This document shows positions 1 to 9,215 of a stretch of 64,000 bases of DNA, one piece after another (within the stretch, counting starts at the first letter, position 1; every line of letters begins with the position of its first letter). The translations under genes and the position numbers were made by a program. Below the pieces are notes generated by a model. The model made no database searches, was not told the origin of the DNA, and saw nothing but the letters and a program-made list of their open reading frames with translations. The stretch spans positions 27,265-91,264 of the forward strand of contig CADBXF010000003.1 of the NCBI GenBank assembly GCA_902798585.1, read 5' to 3'. The DNA is from an uncultured Lachnospiraceae bacterium (lineage in GTDB: Bacteria; Bacillota; Clostridia; Lachnospirales; Lachnospiraceae).

Positions 1-254
1 AGAAGGAGATTCTCGAGGTTCGCCCCGGCGTGACGGATTTCAGCTCCATCGAGTTCATCAACCTCGATGAGATCGTCGGCGAGGGCAACGCCGATGAGAT
101 GTACGAAAAATATGTCCTGAAGAGAAAGAACGAGCTGCGCGTCAAATATGCGGAGAGCGTCGGCTTCGGAACGGACTGCGAGATTTTCTTCAAGACAATC
201 GGGAAGGTGTTCCGCAAGGCCTTCGGCTTTATCTTCAAGAAGGAGCACCGCTGA
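1..254 (+). CDS. Priming sugar-phosphate transferase, C-terminal fragment
   Basis: The frame is open from base 3 to the stop at 252-254, so this is the 3' end of a gene that begins before the window. The visible 83 residues carry RPGVTDFSSIEF, a version of the conserved RPGITD block of bacterial sugar transferases (PF02397), followed by the usual D-E-I and K-L-xx-YxE-like tail and a basic, hydrophobic end. Members of this family move a sugar-1-phosphate from a nucleotide sugar to undecaprenyl phosphate at the inner face of the membrane and so start a lipid-linked glycan unit. Its position at the head of a Wzx/Wzy/LicD locus fits that job. The sugar cannot be told from the tail. Confidence 0.85.
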   Translation, partial: KEILEVRPGVTDFSSIEFINLDEIVGEGNADEMYEKYVLKRKNELRVKYAESVGFGTDCEIFFKTIGKVFRKAFGFIFKKEHR

Positions 255-287
255 TTGCCGGCGGCAGTGAAACAGGAAAGACAGAAG

Positions 288-1226
288 ATGGAATATATCA
301 CTTTGAAAAATTCGGACCTTGTCGTCTCGCGGTTGTGCATGGGCGGTTGCCCCATGGGCGGCTACGGCTGGGGAGACGTGCAGGAGCAGGAGCTTGTGGA
401 TGCGGTGCATGCTGCCGTTGAGAGCGGCGTGAACTTCTTCGACACCGCGGACACCTATGGCCTCGGGCAGAGCGAGAGGGTTCTCGGGAAGGCGCTCGGC
501 GCCGCGCGAAAGGATGTAATCATCGCCGACAAATTCGGCGTGCGCGCGGGCAACGGGCCGACATTTTACGACAATTCCCCGGAGTATATCCGACAGGCGA
601 TCGACCTGTCGCTGAAAAATCTGGGCACGGACTATATCGACCTGTACCAGGTGCATTACCGCGACGGCAAGACGCCGCTTGCGGATGTAATCGGAGCGCT
701 TACGGAGCTTCAGGAGGCCGGAAAGATTCGCTACTACGGGCTCTCCAACATCCACAGCGAAGATTTTGCGGAGGTCGCGCCGTTCGCCGGCAGGGTTGTG
801 AGCGTGCAGGATGAATACAGTCTGGCGTGCCGGAAGAACGAGAGCGATCTGGAGACGCTGTACCGCGAGTACCAGATGACGCCGCTCACCTGGGGAAGTC
901 TCGGACAGGGCATTCTGACCGGCAAATACGACCGCTCGGTGGCCTTTGCCGCGAACGACCGCAGAAGCCGCGATATCTATGTGAATTTTCACGGAGAGAA
1001 ACTCCTTAAGAACCTCGAGATTGTCGAGGCGATGCGCCCGATTGCGGAGAGACACGGCAAATCGGTGAGCGCGGTTGCAATCCGGTTCATACTGGACCAG
1101 CTGGAGGGCTCCGTTGTTTTGGTCGGCGCAAAGCGTCCGGCGCAGATTCTCGGCAATGTCGAGGGGCTCTCGTGGAAGCTCGATGAGGAAGAGCTTGCAT
1201 TGCTTGATCAAGTTTCGAAAGATTGA
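288..1226 (+). CDS. Aldo/keto reductase
   Basis: A 312-residue NAD(P)H-dependent aldo/keto reductase, close to the usual family length. The catalytic tetrad is visible: Asp52 and Tyr57 in FDTADTY, Lys82 in ADKFG, and His123 in YQVHY. ATG at 288 is preferred because an AGGAAAG ribosome site lies about 8 bases upstream; an in-frame TTG at 255 directly follows the previous stop and has no such site. Its place between the priming transferase and the transketolase genes suggests that it reduces a sugar or sugar-derived carbonyl in glycan precursor synthesis, but the substrate is unknown and general detoxifying members exist. Confidence 0.85.
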   Translation: MEYITLKNSDLVVSRLCMGGCPMGGYGWGDVQEQELVDAVHAAVESGVNFFDTADTYGLGQSERVLGKALGAARKDVIIADKFGVRAGNGPTFYDNSPEYIRQAIDLSLKNLGTDYIDLYQVHYRDGKTPLADVIGALTELQEAGKIRYYGLSNIHSEDFAEVAPFAGRVVSVQDEYSLACRKNESDLETLYREYQMTPLTWGSLGQGILTGKYDRSVAFAANDRRSRDIYVNFHGEKLLKNLEIVEAMRPIAERHGKSVSAVAIRFILDQLEGSVVLVGAKRPAQILGNVEGLSWKLDEEELALLDQVSKD

Positions 1227-1235
1227 GGACGATAC

Positions 1236-2258
1236 ATGAATCGCAACAGTGAACAATTGGCCTGGCTGATTCGCCGGCACGGCATCGAGATGACACATCG
1301 CTCCGGCGGAAGCCACATCGGCGCTATCATGTCCGTCGCGGATGTTGTCGCGGTCCTTTATGCGGATGTCATGAAGTACGATCCGAAGAATCCGCAGTGG
1401 GAGGGCAGAGACCGCTTCATCCTGTCGAAGGGACATGCGGGCGCGAGCATCTACGCGGCGCTTGCCGAGGAGGGCTTCTTCCCCGTGGAGGAGCTCAAGA
1501 CGCATTATGCGAACGGAAGCCGTCTGTCCGGCCATGTGTCGCATCATGTGCCCGGCGTTGATTTTTCGACGGGGTCGCTCGGACACGGCCTTTCGGCCGC
1601 CTGCGGAATGGCGTACGCGGCGAGAAAGGATCGAAAGGACGACCACCGCGTGTTCGTTGTCCTCGGCGACGGCGAGTGCAATGAGGGCTCTGTCTGGGAG
1701 GCGGCGCTTTTCGCAAACCATTTCCGGCTGAACAATCTCATCGCGATTGTGGATCACAACCGTATGCAGAGCCTGGATTTCAACGAGAACACGATTGAGC
1801 TTGAGGACTTCGGCGCCAAATGGAAGGCGTTCGGCTGGAATGTCATCGAGGTAAACGGCAACTGCCATTCCGAGCTCAAGAGCGCGTTCGCGAAGGCGGA
1901 GGAGCTGCGCAGCGCGGAGCCGCACAAGCCCACGGTGATCATCGCCGACACTGTCAAGGGCTGCGGCGTCACCTATATGCAAAATGATATTCTGTGGCAT
2001 TATCGTTTCCCGCACGACGGCTGGGAGTACGATGAGGCCGTGACGGAGATGCATAAGAATATTCCCGCGGGCGTTGTCGACCCGTATACGCCGGACGGCA
2101 TCGCTGAGCCGACGCGGCATACGGATGCCGATGACATCGGCAATGACCATACATTTACGAAGACCTGGAACACGACCTATCCGGAGACGATGCGCAGGGT
2201 GGAAGCCGCGCCCGGAAGCGACGAGGAGGTTCGGGAGATCGGAGGGGCAGCGAAATGA
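1236..2258 (+). CDS. Transketolase, N-terminal subunit
   Basis: 340 residues covering the thiamine-pyrophosphate binding half of transketolase. SKGHAGAS, the HVSHHVPGVDFSTGSLG block and the GDGECNEGSVWEA diphosphate/Mg site with a downstream VDHN are all present. The protein ends before the pyrimidine-binding domain, which is supplied by the next gene, overlapping by four bases (ATGA). Split transketolases are common in Clostridia and archaea; some serve central metabolism, others supply or modify sugars in surface-glycan loci. Here it lies among LicD genes, so a dedicated role in making a pentulose or branched-sugar precursor is inferred rather than shown. Confidence 0.88.
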   Translation: MNRNSEQLAWLIRRHGIEMTHRSGGSHIGAIMSVADVVAVLYADVMKYDPKNPQWEGRDRFILSKGHAGASIYAALAEEGFFPVEELKTHYANGSRLSGHVSHHVPGVDFSTGSLGHGLSAACGMAYAARKDRKDDHRVFVVLGDGECNEGSVWEAALFANHFRLNNLIAIVDHNRMQSLDFNENTIELEDFGAKWKAFGWNVIEVNGNCHSELKSAFAKAEELRSAEPHKPTVIIADTVKGCGVTYMQNDILWHYRFPHDGWEYDEAVTEMHKNIPAGVVDPYTPDGIAEPTRHTDADDIGNDHTFTKTWNTTYPETMRRVEAAPGSDEEVREIGGAAK

Positions 2259-3190
2259 GAGATACATTTGTGCGCACCTTGACGGAGCTTGCAAAGGAAG
2301 ATCCAAAGATCGAGCTCGTGACCGGCGACCTCGGCTTCGGCGTTCTCAAGCCGTTCTGGGAAACCTGCCCGGACCAGTTCACCAACGCCGGCATCGCCGA
2401 GCAGAACATGACCACGGTCGCGGCGGGAATGGCCCTTGAGGGCAAGACGGTGTTTACCTACAGCATCGGTAATTTTCCGACGCTCCGCTGCCTTGAGCAG
2501 ATTCGCAACGACTGCGCCTATCACGAGGCCAATGTCAAGGTCGTCTGCGTCGGCGGCGGTTTTGTGTACGGGTCTCTCGGCATGAGCCATCAGGCGACCG
2601 AGGATATCGCGATTTTGCGTGCGCTTCCCAATGTGATTGTGATGGCGCCGGCAGATCTCGTTGAGGCGGAGGAGTGCACGAAGGCGCTCGCCCGCACGAA
2701 GGGAACCGCGTACCTGCGCTTGGGGCGCGGCGGCGAGAAGCGAATCCATGAGAGAATCGACAATTTCGAGATCGGCAAGGCGATTCGCGTGTACGAGGGT
2801 GAGAGGATTGCAATCTTCTCCACCGGCGCGATTTTCGAGGAAGTCACGGCGGCGTATGAGCAGTTGAAAGAGATGGGGTACAACCCCTGTGTATATACCT
2901 TCCCGACGGTGAAACCGATCGACCGCGAGGTGATTGAGAAGATTGCCGGGGAGTTTGAGCTGATTGTGACATGCGAGGAGCACAACATCGTCGGCGGGTT
3001 CGGCGGTGCGGTTGCCGAGGTCATGGCGGAGTCGGCGGGCCGGAAGGCGCGGCTCCTGCGAATCGGCTTAAACGATGAATACAGTGTGCGCGTCGGCAAC
3101 CAGAAGTATTTGCGGCAGCAATACGGAATGGATGCGACGGCAATCACCGAAAGAATTGTCCGCGAGGTTTCAAAAGATGAACAACGATAA
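2255..3190 (+). CDS. Transketolase, C-terminal subunit
   Basis: 311 residues with the pyrimidine-binding and C-terminal transketolase domains. The TPP-activating glutamate lies in NAGIAEQNM, and GSLGMSHQATEDI and PADLVEAEE match the transketolase C-half. The ATG overlaps the stop of the N-terminal subunit, which indicates translational coupling and equal production of the two halves. The 3' end overlaps the start of the first LicD gene by 14 bases. The active enzyme should be a heterotetramer transferring a two-carbon ketol unit between sugar phosphates in the cytoplasm. Confidence 0.88.
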   Translation: MRDTFVRTLTELAKEDPKIELVTGDLGFGVLKPFWETCPDQFTNAGIAEQNMTTVAAGMALEGKTVFTYSIGNFPTLRCLEQIRNDCAYHEANVKVVCVGGGFVYGSLGMSHQATEDIAILRALPNVIVMAPADLVEAEECTKALARTKGTAYLRLGRGGEKRIHERIDNFEIGKAIRVYEGERIAIFSTGAIFEEVTAAYEQLKEMGYNPCVYTFPTVKPIDREVIEKIAGEFELIVTCEEHNIVGGFGGAVAEVMAESAGRKARLLRIGLNDEYSVRVGNQKYLRQQYGMDATAITERIVREVSKDEQR

Positions 3191-3923
3191 TGCCGGAGTA
3201 GCGGCGGTTCAGCGGGAACTCTACGATTTGATGCTTATTTTGCATGAGTATCTCGAAAAACACAACATCGATTACAGCCTTACCGGCGGATCCCTTCTGG
3301 GAGCCATCCGGCATCAGGGCTTCATCCCGTGGGATGACGATCTGGACATCATGCTCTCGAGAGAAAATTTCGAGAAGTTTGCGGAGTGCTTTGCGAAGGA
3401 CCCTTCGGAGCAGTTCATTTTCGAGCGCGACCAGTGGGTGTACCGCGCGAGGAAGACGCACAAGACGGAAGGCTTTGTTCCCTCCATCGACTTTTTTATC
3501 ATCGATAAGGCGCCGGAGGGGAAGCTTAAGGCGAAGCTCCAGGTATGGCGCCTGAAGATTCTTCAGGGAATGCTTCGCAACAACGAGAAGGAGGGGAACT
3601 ACTCCTTCCTCTATCGCATTTTGATCGGCGTGTCGAGCCTGCTCGGCAAGCTGCGAAGCAAAGACAAAATGTTCCGCACCTACGACCGCATTTCCCAGTG
3701 GGGCCGCAACGGCAGCGGGACCGAATACGGCATCTTCAACGACCGCTTCCGCCTGCTCGGTCTGCGCTACGGCGAATGGATTGTCAAAGGGTATACGAAG
3801 CACGCGTTCGAGACGACGGAGTTTGAGATTATCGAGGGATACGACGGGTATCTCACGAAACAGTTCGGCGATTACATGCAGCTGCCGCCGGAACAGGACC
3901 GCGTTCCGCAGCACATGTTTTGA
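3177..3923 (+). CDS. LicD family phosphotransferase (copy 1)
   Basis: A 248-residue LicD family protein. The diagnostic block runs from about residue 34 to 58: Leu-Thr-Gly-Gly, LLGAIRHQGFIPWDDDLDI, with the metal-binding acidic cluster at Asp53-55. LicD proteins belong to the nucleotidyltransferase-fold superfamily and typically transfer phosphocholine or a similar phospho-alcohol from its CDP ester to a glycan. ATG at 3177 lies inside the end of the transketolase gene; the longer upstream frame is shadow. With two more LicD copies and a phosphonate pathway downstream, the likely donor is a CDP-alcohol or CMP-phosphonate. Which copy uses which donor cannot be read from sequence. Confidence 0.85.
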   Translation: MNNDNAGVAAVQRELYDLMLILHEYLEKHNIDYSLTGGSLLGAIRHQGFIPWDDDLDIMLSRENFEKFAECFAKDPSEQFIFERDQWVYRARKTHKTEGFVPSIDFFIIDKAPEGKLKAKLQVWRLKILQGMLRNNEKEGNYSFLYRILIGVSSLLGKLRSKDKMFRTYDRISQWGRNGSGTEYGIFNDRFRLLGLRYGEWIVKGYTKHAFETTEFEIIEGYDGYLTKQFGDYMQLPPEQDRVPQHMF

Positions 3924-3937
3924 TTACGGAGGAAGAG

Positions 3938-4747
3938 ATGGCAACGGATATTGCCGCGATACAGGGGGAACTTCGTGTTCTTCTTGAGTATTTTCACAAG
4001 CTTTGCACGGAGCACGGAATCGAGTATTCGCTCCACGGCGGGACGCTTCTCGGGGCAATCCGCGAAAAGGGCTTTATCGCGTGGGACGACGACGCGGATG
4101 TCACGATGGAGCGGGCGGACTATGAGCGCTTCTGCGAGTTGATGAAGACCGCGGAGCTTCCGCCGGAATTCGGCTTTGTCAACGAGAGCCGGTTTCCGCA
4201 GTTTGCGATGAAGCGCGAGGGAAAGCCTCCGGTGTGGACGGACATTTTCGTCTATGATTACATCTCGGAGAAGCCGTTCGCGCGGAAAATGAAGATTGCC
4301 GGAACCAACTTCTTCATCCTTGTCACACGGCGCATCTCCGACCAGAAGATGTCCAACAAAAACGGTTTGTACAAGGGCGCGAAGAAGCTTTTGATGAACG
4401 CGCTCGTCTACACTGCGCAGATTGTGCCGTACAGATGGCGCCTTGCGCAGGCGAGATGGTTTATGAAGCGCCTCCCGGGGAAGAAGCAGTTTGTTCACCG
4501 CTCCAACGACACCCGCGTGGGCGCGGCGAAAATACTGCCGGCCGAGGTGATCGGGGAGTACGAGACCATCGATTTTCTCGGTTGCGATGTGATGATTGCG
4601 AAGCGCTGGCACGAGGTTTTGGTCAACTCCTACGGCGCGGATTATATGACGCCCCGGAAGGACAAGCCGGACGCGATGCATGAGATTACGCTTGCAAAGG
4701 AGCAGCAGGAGATTGAAGCTTTTTTGGCGAAGCGAAGAAGGGTTTAA
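3938..4747 (+). CDS. LicD family phosphotransferase (copy 2)
   Basis: 269 residues, LicD family, with SLHGGTLLGAIREKGFIAWD and the acidic cluster Asp50-52 near the N-terminus and a basic C-terminal tail. The ATG at 3938 is chosen because GGAGGA at 3928-3933 sits just before it; an in-frame TTG at 3920 would put that site inside the gene. The typical proline of FIPWDDD is alanine here. It follows copy 1 by 14 bases and precedes the polymerase by three, so it is in the same operon. The protein probably transfers a phospho- or phosphono-alcohol to the repeat unit or lipid anchor. Confidence 0.83.
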   Translation: MATDIAAIQGELRVLLEYFHKLCTEHGIEYSLHGGTLLGAIREKGFIAWDDDADVTMERADYERFCELMKTAELPPEFGFVNESRFPQFAMKREGKPPVWTDIFVYDYISEKPFARKMKIAGTNFFILVTRRISDQKMSNKNGLYKGAKKLLMNALVYTAQIVPYRWRLAQARWFMKRLPGKKQFVHRSNDTRVGAAKILPAEVIGEYETIDFLGCDVMIAKRWHEVLVNSYGADYMTPRKDKPDAMHEITLAKEQQEIEAFLAKRRRV

Positions 4748-4750
4748 AAG

Positions 4751-6028
4751 ATGTTGACGGAAGATGTCGGAAAAAGTAACGGTTTGTTGACATTGCTTAC
4801 GATTTTTCTTATGACATTCAGCATTTATGCGGATTTCGGAATCAGAAGATCGTACGGATATCTGGCAATTCTCGCGGCGGCCGTATTTTTGATTGTGCTG
4901 AACAGATACATCACTCCGTTTTCGCGGTTTAAGATCTGTTACTGGCTGTTCGTGCTGCCCTGCGTGCTCTTTTCGATACTGCCGTCGTCCTATCGCTCCG
5001 ACAATACAATCGCCATAAGCATCTATATGCTTGTCGCCGGTTTCTTCGTCATGTGCGCGCAGGTCAACCGGAAGGAAGGACGGCGGGTGCTGTGGATTAT
5101 CGACATTGCGTCGGTTGTGCTGTCCCTTTATATCATTGCCGTGAGGGCAGTCCCGTCCCTGTATTGGAACGGGGTGGCCCGCTTTGTGACGGCATACTCG
5201 CGGGAGGCGGCGAGAAATCTGGCGGCCCAGGGGTACGGAATCCCGATCGGAGACTCCATCACCTTTGCCGATTATGTGATTGTGATGGCGATGCTTTCGA
5301 GACTGTCCAGAGTATTCTTTTCGAAGATTAAGCCGGGAATCGGATTTTATGTGCTCAGCGCCGTAAATATCGTCGCGATGTTTTTCGAAAACAGACGCTC
5401 CGAGATCATCTGCCTGGCAGCGGTCGTTTTCTTCCTCTTTCTGCTGTCGCTGGATCCCCGGCGCATGCAGGAGGTTTTGAAAAAACTTTCCGTACTCGTC
5501 GCTGCGGGAGCCCTGCTTGTCCTCGTGGTATACATTTTGTATAAGAACGGCGGTCTGGGGCGCTACGAGGGGATTATCCGGAAGTTCGTCATGAAGGAAT
5601 CCACGGGGCAGGATGTCTCGGGAGGACGGTTGGATCTGTGGAGCACGGCGTGGAGCCTGTTCCTGGCAAAACCGCTGCTCGGAATCGGCTGGGAACGGTT
5701 TATGGGATACAACACCTTCCATCACGATGTTCACAACACCTATCTGCAGTGGTTGTGCGAGACCGGTATCGTCGGGTTTGTGCTCATTTTCGTGCCGGTG
5801 CTTGTTTTGCTCGGAATGTCGTACCGGCGTGCGAAGAAGATTTGCAAGAATCCGTCTGCGGACCCGACGCTTGCGGCTATGGCGTGCGTCGGCTTCGGAA
5901 CCCAGCTGTTCTTTTTCGTGATTAACATTATCGACCCGGCCTTTTATCATTTGAACTATTTTTGCTTCTTCGGAATCGCACTGATTCTTTCGGAATGCTC
6001 ACATAAATTATATTCGGAATCTTTGTAG
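4751..6028 (+). CDS. wzy: Wzy-type polymerase / O-antigen ligase family protein
   Basis: 425 residues, strongly hydrophobic, with about ten predicted membrane segments. A longer outward loop contains the O-antigen ligase-like signature near WERFMGYNTFHHDVHNTYLQ, followed by a glycine-rich membrane helix. Proteins of this type polymerise lipid-linked repeat units or join the finished chain to an acceptor on the outer face of the membrane. The adjacent flippase gene makes a Wzx/Wzy-dependent pathway likely. Sequence alone does not separate polymerase from ligase. Confidence 0.8.
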   Translation: MLTEDVGKSNGLLTLLTIFLMTFSIYADFGIRRSYGYLAILAAAVFLIVLNRYITPFSRFKICYWLFVLPCVLFSILPSSYRSDNTIAISIYMLVAGFFVMCAQVNRKEGRRVLWIIDIASVVLSLYIIAVRAVPSLYWNGVARFVTAYSREAARNLAAQGYGIPIGDSITFADYVIVMAMLSRLSRVFFSKIKPGIGFYVLSAVNIVAMFFENRRSEIICLAAVVFFLFLLSLDPRRMQEVLKKLSVLVAAGALLVLVVYILYKNGGLGRYEGIIRKFVMKESTGQDVSGGRLDLWSTAWSLFLAKPLLGIGWERFMGYNTFHHDVHNTYLQWLCETGIVGFVLIFVPVLVLLGMSYRRAKKICKNPSADPTLAAMACVGFGTQLFFFVINIIDPAFYHLNYFCFFGIALILSECSHKLYSESL

Positions 6029-6051
6029 GGGAAAGGAAGCATTCTTGAGCG

Positions 6052-7518
6052 ATGGCTAGAAACAGGCTAAGAACGAATTTTATACTGAATACCGTTTCCC
6101 AGGTATTGCGAATCATAACGCCGTTTGTCACCACGCCGTACATTTCGCGTGTGCTCGGCGTGGACAATGTCGGAATCTTCAGCTACTCGTATTCCGTGCA
6201 ATCGTATTTCTGCCTGTTTGCGGTTCTCGGAACGGCAGCCTACGGCACGCGCGAAATCGCGAGAAACCGCGACAGCCGCGAGAAGGTAAGCCTCGCGTTC
6301 TGGGAGATTGAGGCGCTGCGCGCCGTGACCGCGCTCGTCGCTCTGGCGGGGTGGGCCGTTGTCATCGGCATCGCCGACAACCGGGTGATTTACATCCTTC
6401 TGTCGACCTACCTTGTCGCGTCGCTGCTCGATATCTCCTGGCTCTATATGGGACTGGAGATGTTCCCGTTCATCGTGGCGCGGACGATTCTCGTGAGAAT
6501 CCTGGAAGTGGTTTCCATCTTTGTGTTTGTCAAGGGGCCGAACGATCTTCCGATTTACTGCGCAATCATGGGCGGCGGCACATTGATCGGAAATATCACG
6601 CTGTGGCTGAACCTGCACAAGTGTGTCGACCGCGTGAAGCGGAGCCTGATTAACCCGTGGCGACACTTAAAGGAGACGCTTGTTTATTTTCTGCCCTCGG
6701 TGGCGACTACCATATACACGGTTTTGGACAAGACGCTGATCGGCGCCATCACGGCGAGCGATTATGAGAACGGTATTTACGAGCAGGCGACGAAGGTCGT
6801 GGAAATCGCCAAGGCCATCGCCTTTGTCTCCCTGAATACGGTCATGGGGCCGAGAAGCTCGTACCTGTACCAATCCGGACAGTTTGACAAGATCAAAGCG
6901 AACCTGAAGCTGTCCACGGACATCATGCTGACAATCGGCTTCGGCTTTGCCTTCGGCATCGCCGTTGTGTCCGACCGGTTTGTGCCGACATTTTTCGGAG
7001 CGGGCTACGACGGCGTAATCCTGCTTCTTAAGCTGCTGTCGCCGATTATCGTGATTATTACCGTCAGCAGCGCACTGGGAGACCAGTACTACAACCCGGC
7101 GGGACTTCGGCTGAAGACATCGATGTATCTGCTTGTCGGCGCCGGCGTCAACCTTGTTTTGAACCTTTTGCTGATTCCCGCGCTCTACAGCGCAGGCGCC
7201 GTGATAGCCTCCGTGATTGCGGAGATTGTGATTTCGTCGCTGTACCTGATTCACTGCGACGGATATATGAGCCTTAAGACGCTGCTTCGCCTCTCGTGGA
7301 AGAAGGTGATTGCGGGCGGCGTCATGGTGGCTGCCGTGCTTGTTGCGGACCCCCGGATTCCGTCGAACGTCCCGGGTCTGATTGCGGTGGTTGCCGTCGG
7401 CGGGTGCGTCTATCTCGCGGTGCTTCTCGCACTCCGGGACAGCGCGATGCTCTATGCGGTTAAGGAATTTACGAAGCGCCTTCACAGAGGCGGAAAAAAG
7501 ACACAGAGTCAGGAATGA
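6052..7518 (+). CDS. wzx: Wzx-type polysaccharide flippase
   Basis: 488 residues, with 12-14 hydrophobic segments and the characteristic N-terminus FILNTVSQVLRIITPFVTTP followed by YISRVLGVDNVGIFSYSYS. This is the MATE/MVF-superfamily polysaccharide transporter family that moves undecaprenyl-linked glycan units across the membrane. The ATG at 6052 follows GAAAGGAAG. A basic, lysine-rich tail ends the protein. It lies directly after the polymerase and before another LicD gene, as expected for one export unit. Confidence 0.9.
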   Translation: MARNRLRTNFILNTVSQVLRIITPFVTTPYISRVLGVDNVGIFSYSYSVQSYFCLFAVLGTAAYGTREIARNRDSREKVSLAFWEIEALRAVTALVALAGWAVVIGIADNRVIYILLSTYLVASLLDISWLYMGLEMFPFIVARTILVRILEVVSIFVFVKGPNDLPIYCAIMGGGTLIGNITLWLNLHKCVDRVKRSLINPWRHLKETLVYFLPSVATTIYTVLDKTLIGAITASDYENGIYEQATKVVEIAKAIAFVSLNTVMGPRSSYLYQSGQFDKIKANLKLSTDIMLTIGFGFAFGIAVVSDRFVPTFFGAGYDGVILLLKLLSPIIVIITVSSALGDQYYNPAGLRLKTSMYLLVGAGVNLVLNLLLIPALYSAGAVIASVIAEIVISSLYLIHCDGYMSLKTLLRLSWKKVIAGGVMVAAVLVADPRIPSNVPGLIAVVAVGGCVYLAVLLALRDSAMLYAVKEFTKRLHRGGKKTQSQE

Positions 7519-7530
7519 CAGGAGAATGCG

Positions 7531-8427
7531 ATGGATACAACGGAATTTGTTGTGAGTGAGAAGCGCCGTGCGGTCTGGAACACGGAGATTGAGATTTTCG
7601 AAGCGTTTCGCGCGATTTGCGACCGGCACGGGCTTACCTATTTTGCGGACAGCGGCACTCTGCTCGGAGCCGTTCGGCACAAGGGGTTCATCCCCTGGGA
7701 TGACGATATCGACATCTCCATGATGCGCGACGACTACGAGAAGTTTCTCAAGTACGCCGCGGAGGAGCTGCCGAAGGAATATTTTCTGCAGATTCCTTCG
7801 ACCGAGGAGGATTACTTCTACGGCCACGCCAAGATTCGCAAAAACGGCACGACGGCCATCCGGCAGATTCAGTACCCGGAGCGCTACACGCACCATCAGG
7901 GCGTTTTCGTCGACATTTTCCCGATTGACAATGTGCCCGACGGCAAGGTTGCGCGGGCGTTTCACAAATTTGTCGCGCTCAAGATGATGCAGTTCATCTA
8001 TTATGCGAAGTACTACTATCGTCTGAACAGGCATTCCTTAAAGACGAAGATCAAGCACCGCATCAGCTGCATTTTGCTTCCGAGCAACAAGGCGATTCGC
8101 AGAGCCTACCGGCGCTACGAAAAATGGATTCGCCGCTACAACAAAAAGCAGACATCCACAATCGGCTGCATCTCGATGTACTATAACCTCAGCAACTTCC
8201 TCTGGCCGAGGGAGTGGTTTATCGAGAAGACCGAGCTTCCGTTTGAAAACATCACGATGGCGGCGCCTGCGGAGTACGACAGAATTCTGACCTATGAGTA
8301 CGGCGATTACATGACGCCGGTGCAGGCTCCGACGGAGCACGGCGAAGTGTATTTCGATCTCGAGCACAACTATACGGACTATTACGACGGGACCCGCTCG
8401 TTTGCGGAGGGGGACCTGAAGCTGTGA
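7531..8427 (+). CDS. LicD family phosphotransferase (copy 3)
   Basis: 298 residues, the longest of the three LicD proteins and the one closest to the family consensus: SGTLLGAVRHKGFIPWDDDI, with Asp57-59 as metal ligands, then the FVDIFPIDNVPDG block, and YGDYMTPV near the C-terminus. The central part is very basic (residues 140-205), which may hold it at the membrane. It directly precedes a cytidylyltransferase gene, a pairing seen in phosphocholine and teichoic-acid loci, so it may use the CDP ester that enzyme makes. Confidence 0.88.
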   Translation: MDTTEFVVSEKRRAVWNTEIEIFEAFRAICDRHGLTYFADSGTLLGAVRHKGFIPWDDDIDISMMRDDYEKFLKYAAEELPKEYFLQIPSTEEDYFYGHAKIRKNGTTAIRQIQYPERYTHHQGVFVDIFPIDNVPDGKVARAFHKFVALKMMQFIYYAKYYYRLNRHSLKTKIKHRISCILLPSNKAIRRAYRRYEKWIRRYNKKQTSTIGCISMYYNLSNFLWPREWFIEKTELPFENITMAAPAEYDRILTYEYGDYMTPVQAPTEHGEVYFDLEHNYTDYYDGTRSFAEGDLKL

Positions 8428-8477
8428 GAAACCGGCAGAGTCGAAGGATTTGAGAATTTCAACGAGGCGGTGAGTCA

Positions 8478-9215
8478 ATGAAAAATGTAGCTGTTTTGTT
8501 CGCCGGCGGAATCGGAAAGCGAATGAATTCGGGGGATGTTCCGAAGCAGTTCCTCGAGGTGTTCGGCAAGCCGATTCTGGTCTACACAATCGAAGCCTTC
8601 CAGACCCATGAAGAAATCGACGGCATTGTTGTCGTGTGCGTGGAACCGTGGATTCCTTACACGAGAGAGCTTGTGGAAAAATACAACCTCACGAAGGTTT
8701 TGGAGGTGATTCCCGGAGGCGTGACCGGCCACGAATCCCGCCTTCTCGGGCTGCGGTGCGTCACGAAGTATTTTGAGGAGGCGGTCGTGCTCATTCACGA
8801 CGGCGTCCGCCCTCTGATTGACGCAGACACAATCTCAAGGGCAATCGCATGCACGAAAGAAAACGGTTCGTCGGTCGTCTGTTCGCCGGCGATTGAGACT
8901 ATTTACCGCGAGGAAGGGGATCGCAAGACGATTATCCCGAGGGAGCAGTGTTCGCTGCTTCGGGCGCCCCAGTGTTTCTTCCTCTCGGAGATTCTCGGAT
9001 TGTACGAGGATTCCTACGCAAGGGGCGAGCGCGATGTAATTGATTCCGTGACGCTGATGCAGATGTACGGAAAGAGTGTTCCGAAGGTCATCGGCCCCGC
9101 GGAAAATATCAAGATAACGACGCCTCTCGATTTCTATATGTTTGAGGGAATCATGAAGAGTCGCGGAATCAAGAGGGATACGGAGGAGAGCAATGGTTCT
9201 GACGGAAGATCTTGA
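8478..9215 (+). CDS. IspD/TarI-like cytidylyltransferase
   Basis: 245 residues with the IspD/TarI fold: LFAGGIGKRMNSGDVPKQFL (CTP-binding loop and lysine), the GVRPLI segment after HD, and AENIKITTPLDF near the end. The same family includes MEP cytidylyltransferase and ribitol-5-phosphate cytidylyltransferase. A location inside a glycan locus next to LicD and an epimerase argues for a CDP-polyol or related donor, not isoprenoid synthesis. The ORF overlaps the following epimerase by 23 bases. The exact substrate is unknown; ribitol-5-phosphate is the simplest guess, and the nearby transketolase could feed pentulose phosphate to such a route. Confidence 0.82.
   Translation: MKNVAVLFAGGIGKRMNSGDVPKQFLEVFGKPILVYTIEAFQTHEEIDGIVVVCVEPWIPYTRELVEKYNLTKVLEVIPGGVTGHESRLLGLRCVTKYFEEAVVLIHDGVRPLIDADTISRAIACTKENGSSVVCSPAIETIYREEGDRKTIIPREQCSLLRAPQCFFLSEILGLYEDSYARGERDVIDSVTLMQMYGKSVPKVIGPAENIKITTPLDFYMFEGIMKSRGIKRDTEESNGSDGRS

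Noticed and set aside
3872..5950. A 692-residue minus-strand frame over the LicD and Wzy genes
   Set aside because: Composition rich in His, Arg and Gln is typical of antisense to GC-rich codons. The plus strand carries recognised families throughout.
8478..9215. Isoprenoid enzyme IspD
   Set aside because: The family fits, but the gene lies in a glycan operon beside LicD and an epimerase, without IspF, so a CDP-polyol role is preferred.
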